From positions 616,631 to 680,630 of the forward strand of contig NZ_FOFD01000004.1 in NCBI RefSeq assembly GCF_900110865.1: a stretch of 64,000 bases of DNA. Reading direction: 5' to 3'. The notes under the pieces are model-generated. The model did not search any database, was not told the origin of the DNA, and was given only the letters and a program-made list of their open reading frames with translations. Positions 28,304 to 37,006 of this stretch are shown one piece after another. The position numbers and the translations under genes are program-made. The DNA comes from Natrinema salaciae (GTDB taxonomy: Archaea; Halobacteriota; Halobacteria; Halobacteriales; Natrialbaceae). How positions within the stretch are numbered: position 1 is the first letter of the stretch; each line of letters starts with the position of its first letter.

Positions 28304-28395
28304 CGACGGCGGGAGCCGGGTCGATACCTCCCCGCTCCCGGCCGGGCGTGCGATTCGAGGGGAGGCTTCTTGGTGATCTACTGTCACTGTCGCGT

Positions 28396-29529
28396 ATGGA
28401 CGAGACGAACGCGGCGGCCGACGACGCCGCACGCACCGTGGCGAGCGTCGTCGAACGCATCGAACAGGCGGCGGTCGTCGACCGAGAAGTCCTCTACGCA
28501 GTGTTGTCGACAGTGCTGGCCCGCGGGCACGTCCTGCTCGAGGACGTCCCGGGAACGGGAAAGACGGTCACCGCCCGCGTGATCGCCGAGTCGATGGGAC
28601 TGGCGTTCAAACGGATTCAGTTCACGCCGGACCTGTTGCCGTCGGACGTGACCGGATCGACGATCTACGACGACGAGACCGGCGAGTTCGAATTCGCCGA
28701 GGGACCGGTCTTCACGAACGTCGTCCTGGCCGACGAGATCAACCGCGCCCCGCCGAAGACCCAGGCCGCCCTGCTCGAGGCCATGGAAGAGCGGCAGGTC
28801 AGCGTCGACGGAACGACCCACGACCTGCCGGAGCCGTTCATCGTCGTCGCGACCCAGAACCCGATCGAACAGGAGGGGACGTTCCGACTGCCCGAGGCCC
28901 AGCGCGACCGATTCAGCGTCAAGACCTCGATGGGGTATCCCGACCTCGAGGGCGAGCTGGGGTTGCTCGAGCGCCGGGCGAACCGGCGGTCGCTCTCGCC
29001 GAGTGTCGACCCGGTTCTCCGCCCGGACGCCGTCCGAACGCTACAGGAGCTGACCGAGGACGTCACCGTCGACGAGAAGGTCCGCCGCTACATCGTCGAA
29101 CTCGCGCGGCGGACGCGGTCTGATCAGCGGGCCGAGATTGGCGTGTCGCCGCGGGGCGTCCAGCGCGTGTTCGAGACGGCCCGCGCCGCGGCGCTCATCG
29201 ACGGCCGGTCGTACGTGACGCCGGACGACGTCAAGCGGCTCGCGGAGCCGACGATGGCCCACCGGATCGTGCTCACGACCGAGGCGACCGTCGAAGGCGT
29301 CGACGGAAGCGCCGTCGTTCGCCACGCGATGAATTCGGTCGACGTGCCGGCGGTCGCGCCGGGCGCGGAGCCCGGGTCCGGCAGTACCACCGCGTCCGAA
29401 TCCGACACCGAAACCGAGACCGAGTTACGGTCGTCGGAACCGCACGCCGAAGGTCGCGACGGCGGCTCCGACTCGAGTCCGACGCGCGAACGGGGCGAGG
29501 AGTCCGGACCCGACGACGGAGCCTGGTGA
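28396..29529 (+). CDS. MoxR-type AAA+ ATPase (module A)
   Basis: A 377-residue AAA+ ATPase. Walker A is EDVPGTGKT (about 54-62), Walker B is VLADEIN, followed by RAPPKTQAALLEAMEERQV, sensor 1 VVATQNPIEQEGTF and a C-terminal lid with ISPRG-type sensor (VSPRGVQRV). MoxR ATPases act as chaperones that insert cofactors or metals and work with vWA/DUF58 partners. A 65-residue acidic, Ser/Thr-rich tail is an addition. It lies last in module A. The ATG at 28396 is 92 bp after the membrane protein stop; a TGGTGATCTAC stretch upstream gives no clear promoter. Confidence 0.95.
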   Translation: MDETNAAADDAARTVASVVERIEQAAVVDREVLYAVLSTVLARGHVLLEDVPGTGKTVTARVIAESMGLAFKRIQFTPDLLPSDVTGSTIYDDETGEFEFAEGPVFTNVVLADEINRAPPKTQAALLEAMEERQVSVDGTTHDLPEPFIVVATQNPIEQEGTFRLPEAQRDRFSVKTSMGYPDLEGELGLLERRANRRSLSPSVDPVLRPDAVRTLQELTEDVTVDEKVRRYIVELARRTRSDQRAEIGVSPRGVQRVFETARAAALIDGRSYVTPDDVKRLAEPTMAHRIVLTTEATVEGVDGSAVVRHAMNSVDVPAVAPGAEPGSGSTTASESDTETETELRSSEPHAEGRDGGSDSSPTRERGEESGPDDGAW

Positions 29530-29762
29530 CGGCGATCTCGTCGCGGATCCGCCCCGGACGGTGGCTGCACTCCTCCGGGGGAGTCCGTACCGCCCGTTAG
29601 TCGTCGCTGGCAGTGGGTTCCGACTCTTCGTAGGCCGTGAGCGTCATCTACGAGGGTGTCTGGCTCGTTTCACGGTGAGTCGTGGCCGTGTCACAACGGC
29701 TCCCGTCCTGTGGCGAGTCATCGCCTGCCTGTTTCCACGGCACGTCGAATGCGCGTGCGTGC

Positions 29763-30650
29763 CTAGCAGGACTCCTCCCCGTCGCAGTACGTCTCCTGTT
29801 GGTTGTAGTCGACGGTCGCCTCTGCGACCGTCTCGGCGTTCAGGGAGAGGGTCACCGTCGCAGTACAGTCTTCCTCGAGTCGGGTCTTGAATCGGGTCGA
29901 CCCGTTCGCCGCGACCGTCAGTCCGTCGTCCGAGCCGCCGCCGGTATCGTCGTCACCGTCGCCGTCGTCGCCATCGCCGCTCGTCGCGTCGGCGGCGATC
30001 GACTGTATCTCTTCGACGCTATCGGCGGCGTTGTTCAGCGCGTCGGTCGCCCGGTCGACCGGCATCTCCTCGGCCTCCGCACGCGCTTCCTCGGGTGTGC
30101 TGACCTCGTCGGCGATGTCGGCCCCGATCTGTTCCTGGGCCTGCGCGTTGATCTCCGCGACCACCTGCGTGAAGATCTCGTCTTGCAGGTCGTCGGCCGT
30201 CGACTCGGTAAGTTCGTCGATCGTTCCGACGGGATCGACGTTCTCGAGTTTCGCGTTGATGTCCTCGACGATGGCGTTGATCTCCTCGACCGCCGCCGCG
30301 TTGTCATTGCCGTCGTCGCCCTCACTGCCGTCGTTGCCGTCGTCGCCGTCGTCCGGTTCGTCTGTACCGCCGGAGTCGTACAGGGGAGTTCCCTCGTGCG
30401 TGAGGGTGATCGACCGGTCGGCGTCGTTGTCGACGCGGAACGTCGCGTATTCGCGGTTCGCGTCGACGCACTCGGCCACGAGTCGAATCGCGCTCGGATC
30501 GATCTCGGCCGCGTCGGTGTCGTCCGATCCGGAACCGTCGCCGTCGTCTTGCACGGCCGAAACGCCGATCGCACCGCTTCCCAACAGTGCACCGCTGGTC
30601 GCGATCATCTTCAAGCTATGCCGCCGTGTGAGTGGGGTTTCGTCTACCAT
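29763..30650 (-). CDS. Tat-exported acidic haloarchaeal protein of unknown function
   Basis: A 295-residue protein with a Tat-type signal (RRHSLKMIATSGALLGSGAIG near residues 9-29), followed by a negatively charged beta-domain, an Asp/Gly/Asn-rich linker (about 100-115) and a long acidic helical region (about 118-215) rich in Ala/Glu/Ile. A second Asp/Gly linker precedes a C-terminal beta-domain ending in CDGEESC. There are few cysteines: one near residue 60 and three in the tail, so disulfides are plausible. No lipobox and no known family are recognised. It is probably secreted or cell-wall-associated. The ATG at 30650 is preferred over a GTG five codons earlier. Confidence 0.75.
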   Translation of the reverse strand: MVDETPLTRRHSLKMIATSGALLGSGAIGVSAVQDDGDGSGSDDTDAAEIDPSAIRLVAECVDANREYATFRVDNDADRSITLTHEGTPLYDSGGTDEPDDGDDGNDGSEGDDGNDNAAAVEEINAIVEDINAKLENVDPVGTIDELTESTADDLQDEIFTQVVAEINAQAQEQIGADIADEVSTPEEARAEAEEMPVDRATDALNNAADSVEEIQSIAADATSGDGDDGDGDDDTGGGSDDGLTVAANGSTRFKTRLEEDCTATVTLSLNAETVAEATVDYNQQETYCDGEESC

Positions 30651-31601
30651 GATTTCTCGCCTCACTGGAGCTACGAGCGCCGCCCAGTCAGGGCAAAAAA
30701 TGGTATTTGTATTAATATAATTATTATACGTGTATTAAACGATCGGCGTGTTGTTCGTTTTGCGAGCCGAACGAGACAATCCGATATTTCTACCAGCAAT
30801 AGTATGCTTTTCCGGCGGTATAAAACCGCTATTCCGGGGTGACGGATACCCGCTGTTTCGGTGGAACACCGTTTCTCGGAGATATAAACGGCCGGAAGTA
30901 ACCGTCAGTAGAAAATATTGCCGGCATATGTGTCCACTATCCGCGCTGGAGGGACGGTTCAAAAAAGTCCAGAATTTTATATATTGGGCGGCCGGGGCGG
31001 GGAGACGAACTCCCGTCGTCGGACGGGAACCGGCACGACTCCCGGCCCGCGTTCGTCCCGCCGCTCGCCCGATCGGGTCGCTGGTTCCCGGAACGGTGCC
31101 CGATCGGAAACCGACTCGGCTGCTGGCGATCACGGTCCAGCACGGTCCGCGGGGGATCTCACCCCGCCGGTTTCACCGTCTGCCGCGTCCGTCCTGCAGC
31201 AATCCTCGGCGGCTACCGCCTCGAGCGACCGGTCGAGTGGCGGCACGAACAGGAGTCGGCGAACTCGGAACGAGCGTTCGGCGGCGCCGTGATCCTCACC
31301 CGGACGGCGTTCACGATTGCACAACGATTGTTCGGAACGGAAGAGCCGGATACTACCGGTACCCCAGTAGGTCGGTCGTCTCGGATCGCTCGGTACACCG
31401 TCGACGCGCGGTCGACGACGCCGAGCACACGCAGTCGAACGTCTCGTTCGTCGCCGCGGTACCGACGGGGAGAGTCCTTCCACTCGGCGTTGCGAGCCGA
31501 CCCGCGCTCGCGGCTACCGGCCCGCGAGAACGGACAGCAGTCCGAAACCGTGACCGACGCCATCCCCGGTCGACCAAAGAGGAACGACGCGAACCGCGCG
31601 G
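30651..31601. other. AT-rich gene-free region with promoter-like elements
   Basis: About 950 bp without a convincing gene. Positions 30695-30990 are strikingly AT-rich for this genome. They contain TATA-like elements (for example TATTAATATAATTATTATAC near 30709-30728, GGTATAAAACC near 30827-30837, TTTTATATATT near 30975-30985), some inside small inverted repeats such as GCGGT-ATAAA-ACCGC. The first set serves the divergent Tat-protein gene on the minus strand. From 31000 to 31600 the sequence is GC-rich again, but the open frames on either strand are basic and lack recognisable domains. It may be a decayed gene or an ncRNA locus. Confidence 0.4.
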
Positions 31602-32216
31602 TCACGTGCCGTCGGAATCGGAGAGCGAGCCCTCGCGGAAACCACGCGTAGCGAACCGAGCACCGACGCCGCCGATAGCACCGAACAGGAGCGGATAGAA
31701 CGTTCCGGCGAATCCGATGGACAGGAGCAGATCGGGCCGCATCGCCCCCTCGCCGAGGTCGATCGCGAAGCCGATCGAACCGAGAACGGCGAACGGCAAG
31801 TAGCCGACGACGACGGTCGTTCCGGTGAAGGCGGCGTCAGCTGTCGATTCGAGGTCGTACCGCACGGCCCTCGTCACCACGGCACCGCCGACGACCAGGA
31901 CGACGACCGGAACGCCGTACAGCAGCAGGGTGCTCCCACCGTCCGCAGCGATGAAGTCGTGGTTCGACTCGAGTGCTCGCAGGAGGCCGTACTGTGGAAC
32001 GTCGGCGCTGACGTTGTGCGCGTTGTAGAACAACAGGCCGATCATCTCGACGGTCAGGGACTCGTCGGCCGCCGACTCGAGCAGACGGAACTGCTCGTTC
32101 GACCTGACGTCGCCGATCGCGGCCGCGTACGTGAGGAGGTAGCCGACGAGCCACGCGAGTCCACCGGTCAGCGCGCCCGCACCGAGCGCGCGCCTGGTTT
32201 CGTCATCGAATATCAT
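31602..32216 (-). CDS. Small polytopic membrane protein of unknown function
   Basis: A 204-residue protein with about four to five hydrophobic helices (near 10-34, 108-130, 140-160, 165-195), separated by a hydrophilic loop of about 60 residues (about 35-95) that would face outside. No enzymatic motif is recognised; similar uncharacterised membrane proteins occur in haloarchaea. The ATG at 32216 (MIFDDETRRALGAG) is chosen because the 19-residue upstream in-frame extension is basic and hydrophobic without matching composition. An AT-rich block upstream (32255-32300) provides a likely promoter. Confidence 0.75.
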   Translation of the reverse strand: MIFDDETRRALGAGALTGGLAWLVGYLLTYAAAIGDVRSNEQFRLLESAADESLTVEMIGLLFYNAHNVSADVPQYGLLRALESNHDFIAADGGSTLLLYGVPVVVLVVGGAVVTRAVRYDLESTADAAFTGTTVVVGYLPFAVLGSIGFAIDLGEGAMRPDLLLSIGFAGTFYPLLFGAIGGVGARFATRGFREGSLSDSDGT

Positions 32217-32386
32217 GCTACCAACCAGCACAGCACACCGCAAAAACAATTTCGGATGTTTTATTGTGTACAATTATGTTTCGCGGCGGATAAATATATG
32301 CAGTTGGACGGTCGCGACAGAGCCTCGAGAACGACGCGGCGAGTCGCACACCGGAACGGGATGTAATTGAAGCACGCCCGATCCCG

Positions 32387-32758
32387 TCAGGCGCTGACAG
32401 CCGCGCCGACGACGCCGGCGACCGCGCTCTCCAGTGCCATCACGAGCGAGATGGCGACGGCGAGCGCGAAGATACCGATCCCTGCGGCACCGGAGACCGC
32501 ACCACCGACGGGACCGAGCGCGAGGCCGGCGACGCCGACCGCCACGCCGACGAGGAGGCCGCCGATGATCCCGCCGAGCGAGCCGGCGAGCAGCCCGTGC
32601 CAGAAGCCGCTTCCGAGTCCGCCGCCGGCCATGTAGCCTGCGACGAAGCCGCCGGCCAGCCCCGCCGCGATCTGACCGAACCCAGGCAGGGCGAGACCGA
32701 CGATTCCGAGAACAGTCGCGACGACGAACCCGACGAAGACGGCGCGCCAGTTTGTCAT
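32387..32758 (-). CDS. DUF5518-like membrane protein
   Basis: A 123-residue Gly/Ala-rich protein with four membrane helices (about 7-25, 28-48, 54-88 in two passes, and 92-120). The pattern GGLGSGFWHGLLAGSLGGI is typical of the haloarchaeal DUF5518 family, which is uncharacterised. The ATG at 32758 starts MTNWRAVFVGF. It is divergent from the GTPase gene at 32909, with 150 bp between. Confidence 0.8.
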   Translation of the reverse strand: MTNWRAVFVGFVVATVLGIVGLALPGFGQIAAGLAGGFVAGYMAGGGLGSGFWHGLLAGSLGGIIGGLLVGVAVGVAGLALGPVGGAVSGAAGIGIFALAVAISLVMALESAVAGVVGAAVSA

Positions 32759-32880
32759 GCTAGATCGGAGGACGGCGACGGGGATAAGCCCGCGGCGGAC
32801 ACCTGCCGCCCCGTCGAAACGCGTCCCGAACCGACGGCACGCCCCGAACCGACGACTGGACCGCTCCATAACGAACGCCC

Positions 32881-32887
32881 TTTATGG
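32881..32887 (+). promoter_or_regulatory. TATA-like box of the NOG1-type GTPase gene
   Basis: TTTATGG lies about 26 nt upstream of the ATG at 32909, fitting a leaderless transcript and deciding for this start. Confidence 0.5.
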
Positions 32888-32908
32888 TCGGGGACGCTAG
32901 CCCTGGAC

Positions 32909-33898
32909 ATGATTTTCGAAGACCTTCCGACCACGCCCACGTCGGAAGAGCTGATCGACAAAGCGTTTTCGCGGGCGGCGCGGTCCGGCAAGGCCAAGGG
33001 CGGCCTCGAGGCCCAGCAGTCGATGCTCCAGACGGCCGCGAACATCATCTCGGACAACCTCGAGAACGTGGTGACGGCGTGGCCGGACTTCGAGTACGAG
33101 GACGACGTCCACCCCTTCTACTACGAGCTGGCCGACGCGATCGTCGACGTCGACAAACTGCGCCAGAGCCTCTCGGAGGTAATGTGGGCCAGCCGAAAGG
33201 CCCGCGAGATACACGAGGAGTACCAGCCGCGACTGCGCAAGACTGACGTGGACACCGCACGCAAGCACCGCAAACAGGCCTTCGCCCGGCTCGCGGACAT
33301 CGTCGAGCAGGTCGACGACGAACTGCTGTACATCAACGAGTCGCGCAACGATCTGCGTGACCTGCCGGAGATCGACCCCGACGAGCCGACGATCGTCGTC
33401 GCCGGCTACCCGAACGTCGGCAAGTCGTCGTTCGTCAACGACGTCACGAACGCCCGCGGGGAGACCGCATCCTACCCCTTCACGACGAAGGGAATCGGCG
33501 TCGGCCACTTCGAGCGCGACCACATCCGCTACCAGATCGTCGACACACCCGGTCTGCTCGACCGCCCGCCAGCCGAGCGCAACGAGATCGAATCGCAGGC
33601 TGTCAGCGCCATCGAGTACCTCGCCGACTGCATGCTCGTCATGGTCGATCCCACCGGCGAGTGCGGCTATCCGATCGGCTCGCAACTCGAGCTTCGGGAC
33701 TCGATCGCGGCCCAGTTCGAGGAGATTCCCGTGCTCACGATCGCGAACAAGGAGGACCGCTTCGAGGAGGATACCCTGAACGACGCCGTCGCGGCGGACT
33801 ACGCGATGAGCGTCGAAACCGGCTCGAACGTCGAAACGGTACTCGACGCCGCCGTCGAGGCGATCGACTACCAGCCCAAGCTTCCGTTCGAGGGCTGA
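32909..33898 (+). CDS. NOG1-family GTP-binding protein
   Basis: A 329-residue Obg/NOG1-type GTPase. The N-terminal helical domain (about 1-160) matches the NOG1 N-domain. G1 is AGYPNVGKSS (about 170-179), the G2 region contains YPFTTKGIGVGHF, G3 is DTPGLLD, and G4 is ANKEDRF (NKxD). Eukaryotic Nog1 is a large-subunit ribosome biogenesis factor and the archaeal protein is assumed to do the same. It is cytosolic. The C-terminal NOG-C extension of eukaryotes is absent, as usual in archaea. Confidence 0.95.
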   Translation: MIFEDLPTTPTSEELIDKAFSRAARSGKAKGGLEAQQSMLQTAANIISDNLENVVTAWPDFEYEDDVHPFYYELADAIVDVDKLRQSLSEVMWASRKAREIHEEYQPRLRKTDVDTARKHRKQAFARLADIVEQVDDELLYINESRNDLRDLPEIDPDEPTIVVAGYPNVGKSSFVNDVTNARGETASYPFTTKGIGVGHFERDHIRYQIVDTPGLLDRPPAERNEIESQAVSAIEYLADCMLVMVDPTGECGYPIGSQLELRDSIAAQFEEIPVLTIANKEDRFEEDTLNDAVAADYAMSVETGSNVETVLDAAVEAIDYQPKLPFEG

Positions 33899-33997
33899 CC
33901 CGGAACGCAGCGACCCCGCTCGAGGGAGCGGTCCCGAACGGAATACTGCTGCCGGTCGACGGGAGCCAGTGGTGGCGCTACCGGTCACCGAACCGGA

Positions 33998-35290
33998 TCA
34001 GCGCTCGACGACTTCGATGTACCTGATCTCGACGGTGACGGGCCGATCGGCGTGGCGGCTTATCCGGTCGTTGAGGATATCGGCCAGCTCGGGAGCCGAC
34101 TCACCCGGCGGGCCGCCGATCGTGACGATCACCCGTTCCGGGTTCCGGAAGGGGTAGTCGTCGTCCATCACGACCCGGAACTCGAGCAGTTGATAGTCCT
34201 CGTACTGGTCCTGCGCGAGGACCGACTCCACCTCGTCGCGGGCGTCCTGTTCGAAGGTCCCCGACTCGTAGGAGGCGTAGGTAATCCCGCCGAGAAACAC
34301 CGCGAAGACGAGGACGATGAGCGCGAGTCCGGCGATCCGCTTTCGAACCCGCTCTTCGGTCTCGCCCAGCGAGAACAGGTTCTCCGGTCGATAGCCGGCG
34401 TACCAGAGCGTCAACAGGCCGGCGAGATTCACCGAGAGGAGGTTGACGAGGACCAGCACCGTCGCGCCGATCGCCGACGTCGGTTGGCCCCACGCGAGGG
34501 CAATTCCCGCGACGCCGGCGGGGGGAATCAACGCCGCCGCGATCATCACGCCGACGAGCGCGACGGACGTTCCCGTCGCGATGCTCACGACCCCCGCGAT
34601 ACCCGCGCCGAGGGCGATCGCGAGCGACAGCAAGTCCGGTGCGAGGCGCTCCGAGATCTCGCCGACGTTCGAGAGGACGAGGTCGGGCGGGACGATGTTC
34701 AGCGATCGGACCAGTACCGCGAAGATCGCCGCCGCCCCGATCGCGACCACGACGCCGAGGATCTGGTACGTGACGCTCTCGACGAACAGCTCCTCGTCGT
34801 CGATCACCGTGCCGACGCTGGCCCCGAGCGCCGGCCCGATCAGCGGCGCGATGACCATCGAGCCGACGACGACAGCCGGCGAATCCAGCAGCAATCCCGC
34901 GGTCGCGACGACGGCGCTGATGACCGTCATGATCACGTAGACGGGGAAGCTCGGCGTCAGGTCGTCCGCTTCCGCTTGCAGCTCCTGGCGCGAGATCCGG
35001 TCCGACCCCACGTCACCGTCTTCGTACTCGTCGCGCAGCGCCTGAAACTGTCGGGAGACGACCGTCTCGGCGTCGACGACCACCGTGTAGGCGTCTTCGT
35101 CGATCCCCGCGTCCTGGATCTCGTCGAGCACCGGTTCGACGGCCGCGTCCGGCAGCGGGAAGTAGACGACAGCCGTGTACTTCCGACTGCTCGTCTCGTC
35201 GGTCACGACGTAGTCGATCCGGCGCTCGTCGAGAATCTCGAGGATCGTCTCCCGCTTACCCGTCGGAACCGTCAACTGTACGAGCCGCAC
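33998..35290 (-). CDS. DUF389 / TIGR00341 family membrane protein
   Basis: A 430-residue protein. Residues 1-120 form a cytosolic alpha/beta domain (RLVQLTVPTGKRETILEILD), followed by six to eight membrane helices (about 120-355) with the family motif SMVIAPLIGPALGASVG and ALIPPAGVAGIALAWG, and a C-terminal ferredoxin-like segment. The role is unknown; a transport or stress function has been proposed for relatives. The start is ambiguous: GTG at 35290 begins the conserved RLVQLTVPTG strand, while an ATG at 35317 would add nine residues. Confidence 0.9.
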   Translation of the reverse strand: MRLVQLTVPTGKRETILEILDERRIDYVVTDETSSRKYTAVVYFPLPDAAVEPVLDEIQDAGIDEDAYTVVVDAETVVSRQFQALRDEYEDGDVGSDRISRQELQAEADDLTPSFPVYVIMTVISAVVATAGLLLDSPAVVVGSMVIAPLIGPALGASVGTVIDDEELFVESVTYQILGVVVAIGAAAIFAVLVRSLNIVPPDLVLSNVGEISERLAPDLLSLAIALGAGIAGVVSIATGTSVALVGVMIAAALIPPAGVAGIALAWGQPTSAIGATVLVLVNLLSVNLAGLLTLWYAGYRPENLFSLGETEERVRKRIAGLALIVLVFAVFLGGITYASYESGTFEQDARDEVESVLAQDQYEDYQLLEFRVVMDDDYPFRNPERVIVTIGGPPGESAPELADILNDRISRHADRPVTVEIRYIEVVER

Positions 35291-35418
35291 GTGTCGACAG
35301 AGATTCCCCGGGGTCATAATTCCGCGGCATTCGGTCCTCCGTCGCAGGTCGAATTCGGCCCTGTCGGGCGATCGTCTCTCGCGCCACCTTTTTTTGTTTC
35401 GCGGAGAAAGCGACCAGT

Positions 35419-35892
35419 ATGAAGCGACGAATCGCCCCGCTGTTAGGCGTCGTCATGCTGGGACTCGTGGGCGTATATCTCGCGGCCTTCGGTCGGCAGG
35501 CTCTCACCGGTCCGCTCGCCGGCGCGTTGCTCGTCGGCTTCGTCCTTTCGGCGGTCCTCCAGCTCGCCGGCGGGCTCGTCGACTCGGTCGCGATCGGCGG
35601 CCGAACCGTCCCGTGGAACGTCCTCGTCGGCATCGGGGAGGTGGCCCTCGCAGTCGTCGTCACGCTCTCGGCGGTCCGACCCGCAGTCGTCACCGGCGAC
35701 GAGGGATCGTGGTTCTTCGCCGCTGCGATGCTCGCCGGCGGCACCTCGCTGGCCTGGTTCGGCGTCCAGACCGCCCGCGACAGCCGCCACGTCGACCTCG
35801 AGGCATCGCCGTCGAACCGGCGACTCGTGGGTATCGCCCTCCTCGTGGCAGTTTCGTGCGGGATCGGACTGTTCGTCGCGACGAACGTGTAG
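35419..35892 (+). CDS. Four-helix membrane protein of unknown function
   Basis: A 157-residue protein with four hydrophobic helices (about 6-26, 32-54, 68-88 and 136-155) plus a possible fifth near 100-115. The N-terminus is positively charged (MKRR), placing it inside. No family is recognised. The upstream T-run (CACCTTTTTTTGTTTCGC, about 25 nt before the ATG) makes a plausible promoter. It is followed 106 bp later by engB with its own promoter. Confidence 0.75.
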   Translation: MKRRIAPLLGVVMLGLVGVYLAAFGRQALTGPLAGALLVGFVLSAVLQLAGGLVDSVAIGGRTVPWNVLVGIGEVALAVVVTLSAVRPAVVTGDEGSWFFAAAMLAGGTSLAWFGVQTARDSRHVDLEASPSNRRLVGIALLVAVSCGIGLFVATNV

Positions 35893-35968
35893 GCCGTGAT
35901 TCTCCGGCCGAACGCGACGACCCGACTCGAGTGACGCCCGGAGCGTGGCCGGCGGCAGGGACAACGCG

Positions 35969-35976
35969 TATAAAAG
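35969..35976 (+). promoter_or_regulatory. TATA box of engB
   Basis: TATAAAAG is centred 27 nt before the ATG at 35999. It is one of the best core promoters in the window and argues against the in-frame ATG at 35945. Confidence 0.7.
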
Positions 35977-35998
35977 CGGGAGTGCCGTATGGTCGCGT

Positions 35999-36616
35999 AT
36001 GTTCGATACGCGCCCCGACCGTGGGGCCGAAGTCGCCCTCGTCGGCCGCTCGAACGTGGGCAAGTCCACCCTCATGCGCGAACTGACCGGCCACAGCTTC
36101 GACACCGGCGGCAAACCCGGCGTCACCCGGTCGCCCAACCACTACGACTGGGCCCCGGAGGATTTCGTCATCACCGACCTCCCCGGCTTCGGCTTCATGA
36201 GCGGCGTCGACGAGGACCACCGCGAGCAGATCAAGACCGAGATCGTCCGCTACCTCGAGGAGTACGCCGACAACGTCCTCGTCGCGATTCTGGTCGTCGA
36301 CGGGAAGAGCGTCGTCGACATCATCGACCGCCACTCGGGTCCCGACGAGATCCCCTACGACGTCGAGATGTTCCACTTCCTGCGGGATCTGGGGATCCCC
36401 ACCGTCGTCGCCGTCAACAAGATGGACAAGGTCGACGACGAGGACGAGCGCCTGAACGAACTCTGCGACCGCCTTGGCCTCTATCCCCCCTGGAAACAGT
36501 GGCAGGAGACCGTCGCCCCCATCAGCGCCAAACGGGGGCAACTCGAGCCCCTGCACGAGGCCGTTCGGAGCCACCTCCACGAGCAGAATCGGGACGACCT
36601 GTTCAAGTTCTTCTAA
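35999..36616 (+). CDS. engB: EngB-type GTP-binding protein
   Basis: A 205-residue TrmE-Era-EngA-YihA-type GTPase. G1 is [10 protein letters not shown] (residues 14-23), G2 is [12 protein letters not shown]3 is DLPGFGFM, G4 is NKMDK (about 140-144) and G5 is SAKRG. Bacterial EngB (YihA/YsxC) assists large-subunit assembly, and archaeal relatives are likely ribosome-associated. It is cytosolic with no extra domains. It starts at the ATG about 27 nt after the TATA box. Confidence 0.95.
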   Translation: MFDTRPDRGAEVALVGRSNVGKSTLMRELTGHSFDTGGKPGVTRSPNHYDWAPEDFVITDLPGFGFMSGVDEDHREQIKTEIVRYLEEYADNVLVAILVVDGKSVVDIIDRHSGPDEIPYDVEMFHFLRDLGIPTVVAVNKMDKVDDEDERLNELCDRLGLYPPWKQWQETVAPISAKRGQLEPLHEAVRSHLHEQNRDDLFKFF

Positions 36617-37006
36617 CGAACTGTTGCGCTGCGGGCCGCCAAAAGCGGCCCTCGGCAAACTCCTCGAAAGAGCGCGCGGCGCTCTGTTGGACTGGGCGAT
36701 TCCGTCGGCATCGCTTGCAGTCGGCGCGAAGCGGCGACGACCTCGCGGGCTCTTCGATCCCGCTCTGTTTCGATCAAAAGTACCGGTAGACGCTCCGCAT
36801 CTTCCGAGCTCCCGTTCACTCCGGTCACGAGAACACGCCTCCCCGTTCCGAGCGCTTCGCGCTCTCCACGTCGGTCGTCGGCCCGCTCGCTCGGCCTTCG
36901 GCCTCGCTCGCGGAGAGTCTCGGGTAAACGCCTGCCCTTCCCCGGATCACGCGACTCTCGCAGTTGCTCGAGCCGCGCTCTCGGCCATCTTGCGTCGTGA
37001 TCGTGC
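36617..37006. repeat. Gene-free region rich in short palindromes
   Basis: About 390 bp between engB and the convergent dehydrogenase gene. No gene is supported. It holds several compact inverted repeats: GGGCCGC-CAAAA-GCGGCCC at 36633-36651 (17 nt after the engB stop, a possible terminator or mRNA end), GAGCGC-TTC-GCGCTC at 36850-36864 and GGCC-TTC-GGCC at 36893-36903. The density of hairpins suggests a decayed repeat element or 3' processing signals. Confidence 0.5.

Noticed and set aside
24449..28432. A 1327-codon open frame on the minus strand
   Set aside because: Same reason: antisense to the DUF58 and polytopic genes, with no domain or start signals.
30748..31698. A 316-codon plus-strand open frame in the AT-rich region
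   Set aside because: Basic, Arg/Pro-rich, no domain, crosses the composition change and overlaps the membrane protein gene on the other strand.
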